64,000 nucleotides of DNA from Pagrus major (taxonomy: Eukaryota > Chordata > Actinopteri > Spariformes > Sparidae), in assembly GCF_040436345.1 (NCBI RefSeq), contig NC_133218.1, positions 20,510,070 to 20,574,069 of the forward strand, in the 5' to 3' direction. The translations under genes were made by a program, and so were the position numbers. This document shows, in pieces, positions 38,752-50,595 of the stretch. Under the pieces are notes generated by a model. It was given only the letters and a program-made list of their open reading frames with translations, was not told where the DNA came from and did not search any database. The stretch's first letter is position 1, and every line of letters begins with the position of its first letter.

Positions 38752-41070
38752 CAAACATCTTTTGTACAAAGGGGGAAAAAGCAGTTAAAAAAAACAACAA
38801 AAAACAAAACAAAAAAACAACATCCATTAAAGATTTGGTAATGTGGAATTTTTCAGATAACCTGAATTATTAATTAAAATAATTTCACCCAAAAATGAGG
38901 TTCACAGCATCGCAGCATTCTCTTAAACAACTGCAGTAGATGGAGACTTGTTTTAGTATAAAAAACAACTGAAAGTAAACATAAAATGGCTCCATACAGC
39001 TCATCAGGTGTTTTCCAAGTCACCGGAAGCCCAGGGATCAAAAAATGATTTGAAAAGATGTTTTTAAAGCTGAAATCTTCACTTAAGCTGCCAAGCTAAA
39101 AGCGTTAGTGTGCTCCCTAGTAGGTGCACAAGCGTGACCGCACAGGGTGTAAATACCACCTTTTTAAATCTCAGGGCTTCTGGAGACTTTGATTACGCCG
39201 GATGAGCCGTATGGAGGAACAAGTCCCCATCTACTTCAGTTGTTTAGGAGAATGCTGCAACTCTGTTTTGCTGTGAAGCTCCAGAAATGTTTTCTGGAGC
39301 ACAAAACCTCACCTGACTTTCCATCGGCATCGTAGAGTAGATAATGACTAATGATGATGATAAACGTCTTTGACAAACACCATGTAAACAGGCCTGTTTT
39401 TCTCAGTTTGTGGAAAGACACATGGTTTTCACAGGAAAGCAAAGACATATCACTCTGATCAGGATGAGTCAAGGCGGGAGCTTTTTCATGGCATCATTCA
39501 AAAAAATCTTAATATAAATGAAGCCACAAAAGTAACAAACTATCAAAACTCTCCCATAAAAAAACAATCCGGTGATTAATTATTGGATGTAATTGCAACT
39601 TTGGAAGTGTTTTGTTAACTATTAGTATGCCAGTTGAAATTCCTCAAAGAAATCAGAGGCCACTGATGCCAAATGTGTACGTTTTCAATTCACGGTGCTG
39701 TTGATACACTCATGAAGTGCTCATGTATATTACAGTCACTGTGGCGTTCAAGTGCGTCTAACCTTTCAGTAGAACTGAAAACTCAAACTTACTTGCAGAA
39801 GTGAAAAAAATGAATAGACAATCAAAATAAGCAAACACGTTTTTCAATAAAGATTCACATATAGGATATTTAGCATCTAACAAAACAATAATGCATTACT
39901 ATTAGTTATTCAGACACACACAGGTTGTAAGAAGCACATACAGCAGGCAAACTGGAACATAACAGTCTCTCAAACTTTGGGGTTAGTTGAATAGGTTTGA
40001 AAATATATATCATTTCTGTTCATTCACAACAACTCTCAATCATAAAACATGTAAACAACCCCAGAAAAGGTTGTCATGCTGTACAGCACGCCACAGGAAC
40101 TCTGTTGACCCAAAAGTTGAATTTAAAGGAAGATAAGCAAACATTATCCTCACATTATAAAAATACACTGTAGAGTTAAAACAATTGGACAGAGGTTGTA
40201 ACCAGCCAACCTGCAACCAATCTGTTCTTCTGCATACTGTACAAATGGTAATACTGTAAATTTATATCTGACGGCGATGCCACACGTACATAGGAACTTC
40301 TTTCTTCCGATTTCTCTTATGTAGCACTTCCGTTTAAAACATCTTTGTTACAATACTACTTCATTATTAGTACTCTGAATCATTTATTCACTAACGACAT
40401 TAATTTAGTGTGTAATATGTCTGTAAATAGGGTCACAGTAACTGCCCAGTCAAAATTAGCCATTATTTCAGTTTTAGACATTTGCTCAGATCATCGAACA
40501 ACTTCTAAGAATTCTTCTATGTATGATGAGACCAAATCATTTCACAGCTTCATGGTCATCTAAGTAGCAGGTTTATTATGGCATTTATATATTTATATCT
40601 TATTATTTTTATATCTAACACACTGGATATAGGTTTGGGCATGACAAAGAACAGAGTTTTTATAAACTACTTGCAATGGTCTGTAAATAACTCATCTAAA
40701 AAGACCAACATACTTGAAACATCAGTTTAGACTTGTTTCCTAAATGTCTTGACATGATCAATGTGTGAACTACATTCCAGCCCTTCAATACTCAGCAGAA
40801 AAAAATAGGATAAAGAGGATCTGGTTCCCCCTCTTTATATATCTAGAAGACTGTATGAAGTGCCTCTCAACTACAAATAAATGCACATAATAAACCAACA
40901 ATCAGTGTTACCTTGATGTGATTTCTACTATACTCAGTATAAATGTAACCTTTCAGCATATTGAAACGCTTAAGGATCTTTGCAGGTGGCATCTCAGCAG
41001 TGGCAGTTCCTCCTAAAAAAGGTTTATTTTGTTGGATCAAACATATCTGCTGATGAAGATCCCCGCGGTC
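38752..41070 (-). other. cmtm3: Possible long 3' UTR of cmtm3
   Basis: There is no gene between the cmtm3 stop codon and the convergent poly(A) signals. The region is AT-rich with the MITE described separately. Whether all 2.3 kb is transcribed depends on which poly(A) signal is used. Confidence 0.4.
38876..39360. repeat. Foldback MITE within the predicted cmtm3 3' UTR
   Basis: The arm at 38913-38953 (agcattctcttaaacaactg..agatggagacttgtt) recurs as a reverse complement at 39219-39258 (acaagtccccatctact..cagttgtttaggagaatgct). The intervening 'gctaaaagcgttag' and 'tttgaaaaga' relate it to the 17.8 kb element. Confidence 0.7.
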
Positions 41071-44000
41071 TCAGTCTGAATCAGAGTCTGAAAACTCATC
41101 TAGAAAACAAAAGTGAAGAAAAGCGTCAGTATCAGAATGAGTGTTAGTTCCGCATGTAGACCAGTCAGATAAGTAAACCATGTCTGGGTTCTATTGCTGC
41201 AAACTTTGACACATAACACTTGCTGTCAAAAGCATACTCATTTACGTCTGGCGGTATCAAACAGTGGAGATAGTTTCGATTTTATTAAGTAATGTCTTAA
41301 AATATCTCTGTCCAGAACCACAGATCTGCATGGCTACTAAGTGAGAAACTATGTTTGTTGTCATTTGGACAAATTTACCCTTTAACCCCAGCAGAGGGCA
41401 GAGCATTCTCACTGTATGGGCATGTAATAATGTGACATAAATGACATAAATATATTATGTATATCTCAAATTGTTACAGAAAAAGACAGTTTCATATATC
41501 TCCAACAGAGTTTTACAGATATACAAGATAAATGTCTGACCAGCAGCAACATATTAAAATCATGTCAATCATTCATACTTTTATATTTTGTGTGTAGTTT
41601 AAAGCCGAGGATATTCAAACATCATATTAGCAATACATATATGCCAGTGTTAGTTTGGGCAACTATTTTAGATTTAGTCTTAGTCTTTAGACGAAAATCC
41701 TTATTACTTTAACTCACATTTAAGTCATTTTTATCCTTCATAGTTTCAATCAACAAAAAGTCATACTTTTTTGCTACATATCACAACATACACTTCAACA
41801 TGTGAAAAACAGACATTGGATCAAACTATCTGTCCATAAATAAAACATATCCAGTCTTTTATTTAATATGTTCCCACGTAGACATGTATCAGATATTCAT
41901 GTGGGGTATTACCTTGCTGTCTTGATGGCTCCTCATTGGACTCCCCTCCTTGCTTTAGGAAACTGGCCAGCTCATTAAAAATGAGGTAAAAATCTAAAGC
42001 GAAAACGATGGTGGCAATGAACCCAAATATCTGTGAAAAGAAGGACAGTGAAAAACTATCAGAGAGGAATAAGAACTGAGGTAACCGGACAATAAATAAT
42101 GTTGATGTAGACTATGATGAAGAATAAAACATCAGTTTTACCCCGGCAGCTTTGGAGGAACCGGCCGAATATTTGGACACTGCAATTATGGAGATGATGA
42201 AAAAGATAATGGAGGCAGTCACACATCTCATGAAATCCTTGAGAGAAAAGAAAGAAACATCAAAACCTGGTATTTGCTTCTTGTAGCACTGGAAGAGCTT
42301 TACCAGCACGTTTTAAATTTCTTATTTGAAAAACTCTCTCACCGTAAGAGGCCAGACGAAGCCTTTAAACCTCTCGTTGAATTTGTTGGCGTAAGCGAAC
42401 AACAAAAAGAGAGCGGCCAGAAACTCCAGCAGGGGAACTGTCACAAAGGCTGCTGCTGTGGATGCCGCGAAACACACAAATGACACAAAGGTCAGAACCT
42501 AAAGAGACAAAAAAAAACAGAGAGAGGAATTAAAACAATAGAAAGCTTAAGATAAGAAGCCTCCAGTGAAGAGTAAACAAAAATCAGCATTTCCTTTCGT
42601 GATTTAAGACAAACAAGATATTGAAAGAGGCACTTTATTTATTTATCTATTTGAAAGTGAGCTATTAAAAGCCAAAGGCGAATTCACATTTTTAATCCCA
42701 CTGAGAAACAAAATAAAGTCAAATCGTCTTTGATCGTCTCATTTTGAGATAAAGTTACACTGCCCTGAAGCTGCAAGTCTGTGTGCATTACGGCTCCACT
42801 TCCTGTAAGGAGATACAGCTGTTAAAAGACAATGTTTATTCTCACAGGCTTGTACACTGTGACACCGAATCCCTCTCGTCCTCTCTCACACACAAACACA
42901 CTTGTGCAAACACCCACAAACACAAAGCTGCAATAATGAAAGAAGACGTTAAACTGCTGCATCAAAGTCAGAAGTAGTTACAGCGCGAGTAAATGAGCCT
43001 GCCCTGTGTTTGAGGCTCTCCATTAGAAGGGCTGGACGCACCATATCAGTGCGAATGAAAGCAAGTCCAGACAGTGTAATCTCAGGCAGGGCCGGCCATC
43101 TTGTCTTTGTCTCAGTCAGTCATCCTACACTGCCCTGAGGTTAGGAACTCCCCCTGACTGAACCCAAACTGCTGCAGCTGCTCTTCTGCCTAACAGACGA
43201 GCAGCATCCTGTCAGAGATCCATGAGATTTCCCTGTAATAAGATAACACCTACAGGTAAACTGCTGGAGAGGCTTTTCTCTGAGTTTCTCAGTAGATCCT
43301 CGGGCATGTTTGCTTATGAAGAATAAAGTCTGGGATGTTAAGTAGACTATGTTGCACTGATTAAATCAAACAGCACAGGATGAGCTTATAGCTTATAGAT
43401 GAGCTAGCATAGTCTCTACATTTTCCTGTGGAGTAAATAATAAAGTGAGATCTGATTGGAGAGCGCATGTCTTCAAATATTCCTTAAAAAGTTTGCAGCC
43501 CATCCTCATTAGAAAAAAACAACCACACAGGTCAATTGTGAAAGCTGCTTTTTAGGGTATATTTATGCTTCTTGTTAGATAGCATCCTCTAGTGGCTGTA
43601 ATAATTACTATGTTAGCAAAGAAGGAAGTCGGCAAAGTAGTATTAATGGTGCGTTCCTTTTGAAGGCGGAAGATGGAATTTCCGAGTTTCCAGTCAACTT
43701 TCAACTGGAACGCCCCTGAAGTCAGATTTCAGACTCGGAAAGTCGGACGCACCTTACCAACCCCGAACTCAAAATCCAAGATGGATGCTTCACGAACCAG
43801 CAGCTGTGAAAGCTGTTGGATATACTGTTTATCACCACTTATGCCTTATTAGTGTCCCATTAAATCAGTTTTACAAACAGTTCTGTCCAACCCTTCGGTG
43901 TTTGTATGTGCAAAATACAGTGTAACATGTTGTTAATCAACTGGTATTGTAAACAATAGCTAACAATCCCTAACCTGGCAAGAGCTGGTATTACAATTTG

Positions 44001-46954
44001 AACTGGAACACAGTCAACTTGGGTGTGACATTATTGCCATCTCTGAGGTAAATGGAACGCACCATAAGACCCGAAGTCAAACAAGCACAGGACTTTCACC
44101 CAGGAGACCACAATTAGTGTCCAAAGTATAATCAAAAGTCGACGGTGAGTAATTTGAACTTACTATCGCCGTAAAGAGACGTCATGTGCATAACCAAGCT
44201 GAAGTTAAGGACATAACATTGGCATGTTTAAAACTGACGTTACATAACCGTCGTAGTTATTTTAACCCAAAACACAAAGTCCAAGTGGTTTTAAACCGAG
44301 CCAAACTGTCGCTGCTGCGCTGCAACGGTCATGTTGTTTTGGGGACGGTGGCCTATTCAGTTGTTCAGGTACGAGGATGTGTTGAAAGTTTTCTCTTGGT
44401 CGAATGAGCAGGTATCTAAGGTAGTGAAGCTTGCCCAGAGTTGATACAGAGGCTTTCAAACTCACACAAACCCCACAGAAACACATTACATACTAAGCTA
44501 AGAATTCTGACAAAGTTTCACTTTATAGGGAGGAGGCACACTTTGCACACATTCACCTCAACATGTCTCATTCGTTAACAGCTTGTTTGCATTTTGAAAA
44601 TATTTCAAACGCTACAAAAACGCCTGCTTTTTGCAGCACGTTTAGTGTGCTGTGATTTCACATTCCTTATCGGGCCTGTTGCTGGCTGAGACTGAGAATC
44701 CTAATGAGAAGTACATGGTGGTCTGACACACTGTGTATAATAATGCATGCTCAGCAGGATGTGTGTCTGACTAATGCGCCCAAGAATGGTAAAGCTACAG
44801 ACTGTGCTTTCTGTGGAAGTTGAGTTCAGGGACCGTGGGCTGATATAACACTGCCTGTAAGCTTTAAATTATATCAAGACAAGAAAACAGTGGATGCCAG
44901 TGATTACTCCAAGAAGAATAGCTTCACATCTACAGCAGGGAGGCTGCACACTCACATAGCAGACATACAGTAGATACCAGGAATATGAATAGTAGCTTAA
45001 AACAATTTGCAACTGTGCCACGCCCTTGAACCACCATTACAACTTGAACATTAGTTTCTGAGTACAACAGTTAGCATTTTAAAGGGACAATTCACTCAAA
45101 GAAAAACACATTCTCCCACTTACATCTAGTGATATCTAAACAGGAAGTTTAACTTCAATTTGCCCAGGGTTTTAAATATTTGTCTCTAACTCGAATACAA
45201 TGGAGATGCTCTTTTTGTCGTAGTCATAGCAGCGAGAAATGACATCGCATTTCATGCAGTCTGGATAACATACAGAGCTCATTGTCAGCTGTCGTCAAGG
45301 GTAACAGGGTCTTCAGTAACTAGAGTGGCCATTAGTTGAGTCAACAGTCCCCTTTTGTACTCACTCATAGATATCAGCGAACTACTATAAATATGCCTGA
45401 TTTTTTTTCATCAAGATCCATCCTCCATCTAAGTATTATGAAAATTCATTCTGTAGATTTTGGGTAATCCTGCTGCCAGACCAACCAACAAACAATTTGG
45501 ACAAGGGTGAAACAGAACCTTCTTGGCAGGGATAAAAAAAAAAACTCTAGTTTCAGTTAGGGTTGGGCGATAACAATAAAGTATGACACCATAAAGATTT
45601 GTATACTGTCAGAAATGTTACCATAGCCCTACTGTTATACAGTGGTAACTATCTTCTTAACATCTGTGGTTGTATTATAACATCATTATGGCTAATGTTG
45701 CAAATCTATGACCAAAATTGTTTTGCAGCACCACTGGATTATTTTATTTTATTTTGGTACCGATGTGATGAAATACTTTTACTTGTCAGCTATTTATAGT
45801 CATACATAGAGAAGTTCATCCATTCTGTGGATTCCCCAGACATATTTTTAGGTAGTCACTGCAAAAAAAAAAAAAAGAACACAAATAAACAGAGGAAGGA
45901 AATATTTAAAAGCCTCAATTATGGTGGTTAAATCATTTAAAGAGCAATCATTAAAAAAGCCCACACGTTTCAACCATTAGGCCTTCATCAGGGCTAACAG
46001 TCACTACTTTTGAGTTTTTTAAATGAAATTTGTCAACAATGATTGGTCCTCTTTATGTCAAAGTGGAAGCAGAAATCTCAGCTGTGGATATCTCAATAAA
46101 TGGATAAATAAAACCAAAATGTGCATAGCTAGATACTACAACAGCTAAATCATAATTTAGCATTTGAACTGACCCTTTAAAAGGGTGCCTAAACTTTTTA
46201 TTTTGGAGGGCCAAAACTAAAACTTAATGGTGCGCCGAGGGCAAAGAGTAGTGTCAGTTGTAGTGTCAGTCTGCCAAAACAATAATCCTTCATCATTATA
46301 GAGCACTTTTATCTCACAAAATATAACAGCGATTTACAATGTTTAAAATACATTTGAATTGTTTTTTGCTTGAAACATTTGATTGGCCTAATCCGCTCAC
46401 TTTGTGCAGCCCCACTTTAAAGGTTAAAGCTAACAGAAGGCGTTCAACCACACAGACCATAAACGATGGTACAGTAAATCCTGTGCTACCACCACACACT
46501 CTTACCACACACACAGCTGGGTTTCCCCCAGAAATTACATGAGCAGAGGTGGTAAGACACACGCATACTGACACAGTTTGTCTCAGGATCAGTTATGATG
46601 GTAGATAATGACTTAAATAACAGCCACATTCAATTCAAATACTATCATTAGCTGTGTGAAACATCATCTTTATTCTTTTTCTTCAAGCTTAAGGTTATGT
46701 CTCCTAAAAGTTTATTTATTTTCTCTGGTTTTAGCATAATGTGGTCTTCAACTTCATCTCGACAGAAACCTTGCACAGTATATCACTCTGTGCATGTTCA
46801 AACCAGGCGTGCACCCTCACCTCCATGCACTTCTGCTGCCTATGTCAGCAGAGGCCAGTGGGTTTTCAGTTTACTTCTATGGAAGCATTTTAGCCTCGGG
46901 CTGATGAGCACAGTCACATTGTTGAATAGCAGTAAAGAGGCTGTAGTGTGCATG

Positions 46955-47017
<63 letters not shown>

Positions 47018-47900
47018 GGGGCTGTTGAGCTCTGCATTCACACACAGTGAGGACTGAGCTGCAGGCTACAAGTTGTGGCAGCAGAGTGAATGATGTGACT
47101 GTGGGAGGATGACTGCTCTCTCAGAGCCCCACATGAGCTGAATGCCACATGACACAAATGTGAGGGTTCATACAGTAACTCAGTTACTGCAGTTAGACTC
47201 ACCACCCTCACCACCACCCTCACCGCCACCACCACACAGACATACAAGGACCGTCCGTCAGTTCCTTTTTTACCTTTTTTTTTATTTCATATATAATATG
47301 ATGATATAATATAATTACTTGAAAAGTGAATAAAAAGGTAACTCTATGGACTTTAAGTTGATGATGCACACATTAACACAACACAGAGAGACTGATAGAA
47401 GACAGTTGTGTAGTTTGATCACTCATGGTGGAGGACTGTTAACAATGAATGGCGCTGGGCGGTGTGTCCATGATCCAGTAAAAATGTTGGAATTAATATC
47501 CCAAGTTTTATGAGTTTACTTCATAGTTGCTATAAACTCTCACTGCTCCTCCCTTTACTAATGGAAACCTTGTGACGGGAACTGACTTGACCTACAATCA
47601 AAATGACAGTTAAACAGTCTGCTGAAGTTGCTTAAAAGCTGCACAAAGCTATCGCTGCCATATTAAGTCAAATAAAAGCCTCCAGAACGCAGCGCGCTCT
47701 GACTTCAGTGCGCATCAGGCGGAAACAACAGCACAGAACCAGTTTCATTTGTCTCAGCGGTGACTCCTCTGCTCATTTCTTACCACTTCAGCAATAAGCA
47801 GCGAGCCTTTCCTTGAGGTGGCGAACTCTTTGGTCGGAAGAATAGAGAGCAGGACCGTCTGGCGCGGCCGACTCGAGTCGGGAGCCTCGATGTCCCCCAT
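41071..47900 (-). CDS. cmtm3: CKLF-like MARVEL transmembrane protein 3 (five coding exons)
   Basis: Minus-strand exons in order: 47784-47900, 42343-42498, 42142-42237, 41913-42030, 41071-41099; 171 residues against about 182 in human. The MARVEL domain shows four membrane helices, at about 38-60, 64-85, 97-113 and 120-142. CMTM3-type signatures are LLEFLAALFLLFAYANKFN, DFMRCVTASIIFF, SKYSAGSSKAAG and IFGFIATIVFALDFYLIFNE. The tail ends DEFSDSDSD, matching the acidic tail of human CMTM3, and is carried mostly by a 29-nt last exon. The start at 47900 has a strong context (CCAACCATGG); an in-frame ATG 45 bases upstream would add 15 residues. Mammalian CMTM3 is reported to affect receptor (for example EGFR) trafficking and cadherin turnover. 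All introns are GT-AG; the first is 5.3 kb. Confidence 0.94.
41388..41401 (+). promoter_or_regulatory. Candidate CTCF core motif
   Basis: CCAGCAGAGGGCAG agrees at every position with the degenerate CTCF core CCASYAGRKGGCRS. It lies in the last intron of cmtm3, beside the cmtm4/cmtm3 convergence. A short motif like this occurs by chance, so binding is unproven. Confidence 0.35.
43646..44065. repeat. MITE with 12-bp terminal inverted repeats in cmtm3 intron 1
   Basis: ATGGTGCGTTCC at 43646-43657 is exactly complementary to GGAACGCACCAT at 44054-44065. The interior 'ggaagatggaatttccgagttt' and 'gtcagatttcagactcgg' is typical of an abundant fish element. Length is 420 bp and non-coding. Confidence 0.8.
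45076..46182. repeat. Possible composite repeat region in cmtm3 intron 1
   Basis: The left end TTTTAAAGGGACAATTCACT and right end TGAACTGACCCTTTAAAA are imperfect inverted repeats. Inside are two other repeat-like blocks: 'tcatcaagatccatcctcc..gggtaatcctgctgccagac' (45410-45480), and 'cacacgtttcaaccattaggccttcatcagggc' (45962-45995). The whole is better read as several nested elements than as one. Confidence 0.45.
46962..47014. repeat. (GT)26 microsatellite in cmtm3 intron 1
   Basis: An uninterrupted GT tract of about 53 bases on the + strand (CA in the cmtm3 transcript), the longest dinucleotide repeat in the window. It lies 0.8 kb downstream of cmtm3 exon 1. Confidence 0.95.
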
Positions 47901-48180
47901 GGTTGGAGAAAAAAAGATTTGAACTCTCCTCAAAACTTCAGACAAGTCCCAAACTCAACGTAACGGATTCAGAGCAAAACAAAAAAAAAAAGAAAAAGAG
48001 ATGTGTGGAGGCGTGAGGCTTCTCGGAGGTGGAAACGGAAACAATGACAGCGCGGAAACGCAGCGCGAGCTCCAAAAAAGCGCACATCTGCTTTCTCCAG
48101 ATGTGAAATGCGATGCCCCCCCTCCCCAAGCTGCATACTACACAATCCTGAGCCGCTCAGTGGAAATATCAAACTCATGA
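47901..48180 (-). promoter_or_regulatory. Promoter and 5' UTR region of cmtm3
   Basis: The sequence is CpG-enriched around 48005-48120 (gacagcgcggaaacgcagcgcgagc) directly upstream of the cmtm3 start. It ends near the probable cklf poly(A) site. The short gap makes this the only likely place for the cmtm3 promoter. Confidence 0.5.
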
Positions 48181-48202
48181 TGTCACAGGGCGAAGCACAA
48201 TC

Positions 48203-48208
48203 TTTATT
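48203..48208 (-). terminator. AATAAA poly(A) signal of the cklf-type gene
   Basis: The minus strand reads AATAAA about 255 bases past the stop codon at 48463. Its cleavage site would fall near 48185, only about 285 bases before the cmtm3 start codon. Confidence 0.5.
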
Positions 48209-48462
48209 AACATTTGTTGTTCCAGTGAGATTTAGGTCAGAAAATAAATTCACAAAATAAAACATCTTTACAATTTGAGTAACAGCTGGAATCTTAAATA
48301 TGATGAACATTTGCACACAGTTTGGTAGAAGAGTTGTGATGGAGCCTGGCAATCAGCTCTATTATTCATGTTTCAGAGCTCATGGGAAAGTCATCACTTT
48401 GAACTTATGAATGCACACACAACAGTAGACTGCAGGCTGTTCATTTACTGTCGCTGAAGTGG

Positions 48463-50595
48463 TCATTTGTTGTCTTGATTCTGGGTTTCACTCCTCGGCT
48501 TGTTGAATGTGATGTTCTTGAAAAGTGTGTAACTGTCCACACACAGCAGCCCGGCTGACAACAGGCCAACTATCTGCAAATAGAGAGCAGATCTCAAAAT
48601 AAATGCATCACACTGCACGTCAACACATCCGGTGTCATAGTCATACTTGAATAAAAAGTAAAGATATCAGGCTAAAATGTCACTTTAGTAAAAGTTAAAG
48701 TCACTCCAGTACAAATAGTATTTGAGTAAAAGTCTAAAAGTATCTGATGTATCAAAAGTCAAAGCTAACTAAACATTATTTACATTTATGTTTTACAGTG
48801 ACGGAATGTAACTAAGTACATTTACTCAAGTACTGTACTTTTAGGGTACTTGTACTTCACTTGAGTATTACCATTTTCTGCTACTTTATACTTCCACTCC
48901 ACTACACGTTGGAGGCAAATTGTATACTTTTTAATCCCCTATATTTATTTGCTAACTTTAGTTACTAGTTACTTTGTAGATTACATGCTGCACCAGAGCC
49001 AAAGCAGCACATTTTAAAATCAATCTATTTTATAAGCAATCAGATAAAAGAAACAATCATTCTGATAATCGGTCAACTCTATAGTATACAATATCTACAT
49101 ACATGTAAATAAATGTATAATTTACTTTTACGTGTACTTTTGATACTTAAGTATGTTTGATATTAGATACTTTAAGTCTTTTACTCAAGTACTATACACA
49201 TGGGTTACTTTTACTTTGACCAAAGTACTATTTTAAAACGATATCTTTACTTTTACTTTTACAACACTGTGTATATATACTGTACGATCGATTATCGGCC
49301 AGGCTGGTCATTGGATCCGATGTTCATCTTTCTTTTTGATTATCAAAATCAGTGAATTTTTTATGCTGACAAAATAAATACATTTAAAAATGCACTGCTT
49401 TGACTCTGATGCAGCATGTAATCTGTAATAACTAGTAACTAAAGTTATTAAATAAATGTAGTGGAGTAAAACGCCAATATTTCCCTGCAAAATGTAGATG
49501 AGTGGAAGTATAAAGTACCAGTCTAAATACAAGTACCTAAAATTGTACTTAAGTACTACACTTGAGTAAATGTAAATGGTTACATTCCATCACTGTCTTC
49601 AAGAGCATGCTTCACGAAAAATCATTGTATGGATATTGAATTTTATTGGCAGAGTATGGAGGAAACTATAATCCTCATATAAAAACTGGGCCACACAACT
49701 CAGATTGCAATTACAGATTAAAGAAATATCTCTCACCCCTCCAACCAGACTGCCTGTGACAGTGTATGAAGTCACAGCCATCAGGCTCAAGACAGTAAAG
49801 TAGACTGCTGCAAACACTGAGTTGAAAACATCCTGAAGACGAGAAAAGAGAAGAAGAACAATATGCACAGCTATTCTCTTTTGCACGTGTAGGATATTAT
49901 AATGTAATGTTGTCAAACTTCACCCACAACGAGAGGCCAAAAGAAGAAAGTCAGCCTCTTGTTGAGTTTGAGCACATACAGCATCAGCAGAAGTAAAGTG
50001 ATCAGGAACTCCAACCCTGTGGCTGCACTGTACTTTGGCGGGGAGGCAACAGCGAAACACACAAAAGCCACAAGCAGGGTCACCTGTAGCAGAAAAAAAA
50101 GAAAGCAAACAAAGAAATTGTTACTGAAATAACAGAAAATACATATTTTCAAACATCATACATTTGAAAAATGATTGATTTGTACAACGATGACGGTCTG
50201 ATTCACTCATTCTCTTCCTTTTTACATGTTCCACATTCCAGTTTTTGTATCGAAAGAGGAACTAAGTCACCAACAATGTTTCCACATCACATTTTTCTCA
50301 GATCACTTGCTGGTTTCGCCTTTAAAACTCTGTTGTTCGCTGCTGCCAACAAACTAGTTCTAACTTTGCTAAAGTATACAGCAAAAACTTGAGACGCCAC
50401 TTTGTTATTGCTTCATGTATCTGCAACTCATTCCTCAACTGTCACAGAACTTCTGCTTCAAACCGAAAAGCGCTCAAACTTTAGGCAATGTGCAGATTTT
50501 CTCACCATCTCTGCTACTTTCAGGATTCCCCTCTTGGATTTGAGAAAAGCAGTGTCCACGTCCACGAATGGATTTTCATTTTGAACCTCTGACAT
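48463..50595 (-). CDS. cklf: Chemokine-like factor family MARVEL protein (cklf-type, four coding exons)
   Basis: Minus-strand exons in order: 50506-50595, 49928-50083, 49737-49832, 48463-48573; 150 residues, close to human CKLF (about 152). Four membrane helices fall at about 30-46, 52-72, 83-104 and 113-132. Family likeness to CKLF is clearest in LLMLYVLKLNKRLTFFFWPL and DVFNSVFAAVYFTVLSLMAV, which parallel the human LLYVLRLD..FWPLLDIINS stretch. Mammalian CKLF is a MARVEL protein with secreted chemokine-like peptides acting on CCR4. Whether the fish protein is processed is unknown, and no classical signal peptide precedes the first helix. Central exons of 156 and 96 nt equal those of neighbouring cmtm3, showing tandem duplication. 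It could equally represent the single ancestor-like gene of mammalian CKLF, CMTM1 and CMTM2, so the symbol is moderately certain. Confidence 0.85.
48796..49595. repeat. Large foldback MITE inside cklf intron 3
   Basis: The left end CAGTGACGGAATGTAAC and right end TTACATTCCATCACTG are inverted repeats. Pairing continues inward for about 130 bases (tacatttactcaagt, gtacttgta, actttatacttccactc). The element resembles a very common teleost hairpin repeat rich in 'tactcaagta' and fills about 800 of the 1,163 bp of the intron. Related 'gagtaaaagt' text at 48630-48790 suggests a second, older copy. Confidence 0.85.

Noticed and set aside
42121-42309. Continuous frame running from cmtm3 exon 3 into its flanking introns
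   Set aside because: The MARVEL-like part ends at clear GT and AG sites; the flanking residues are intronic translation.
46840-47050. Frames rich in Cys-Val or Thr-His repeats
   Set aside because: Direct translation of the (GT)n microsatellite.
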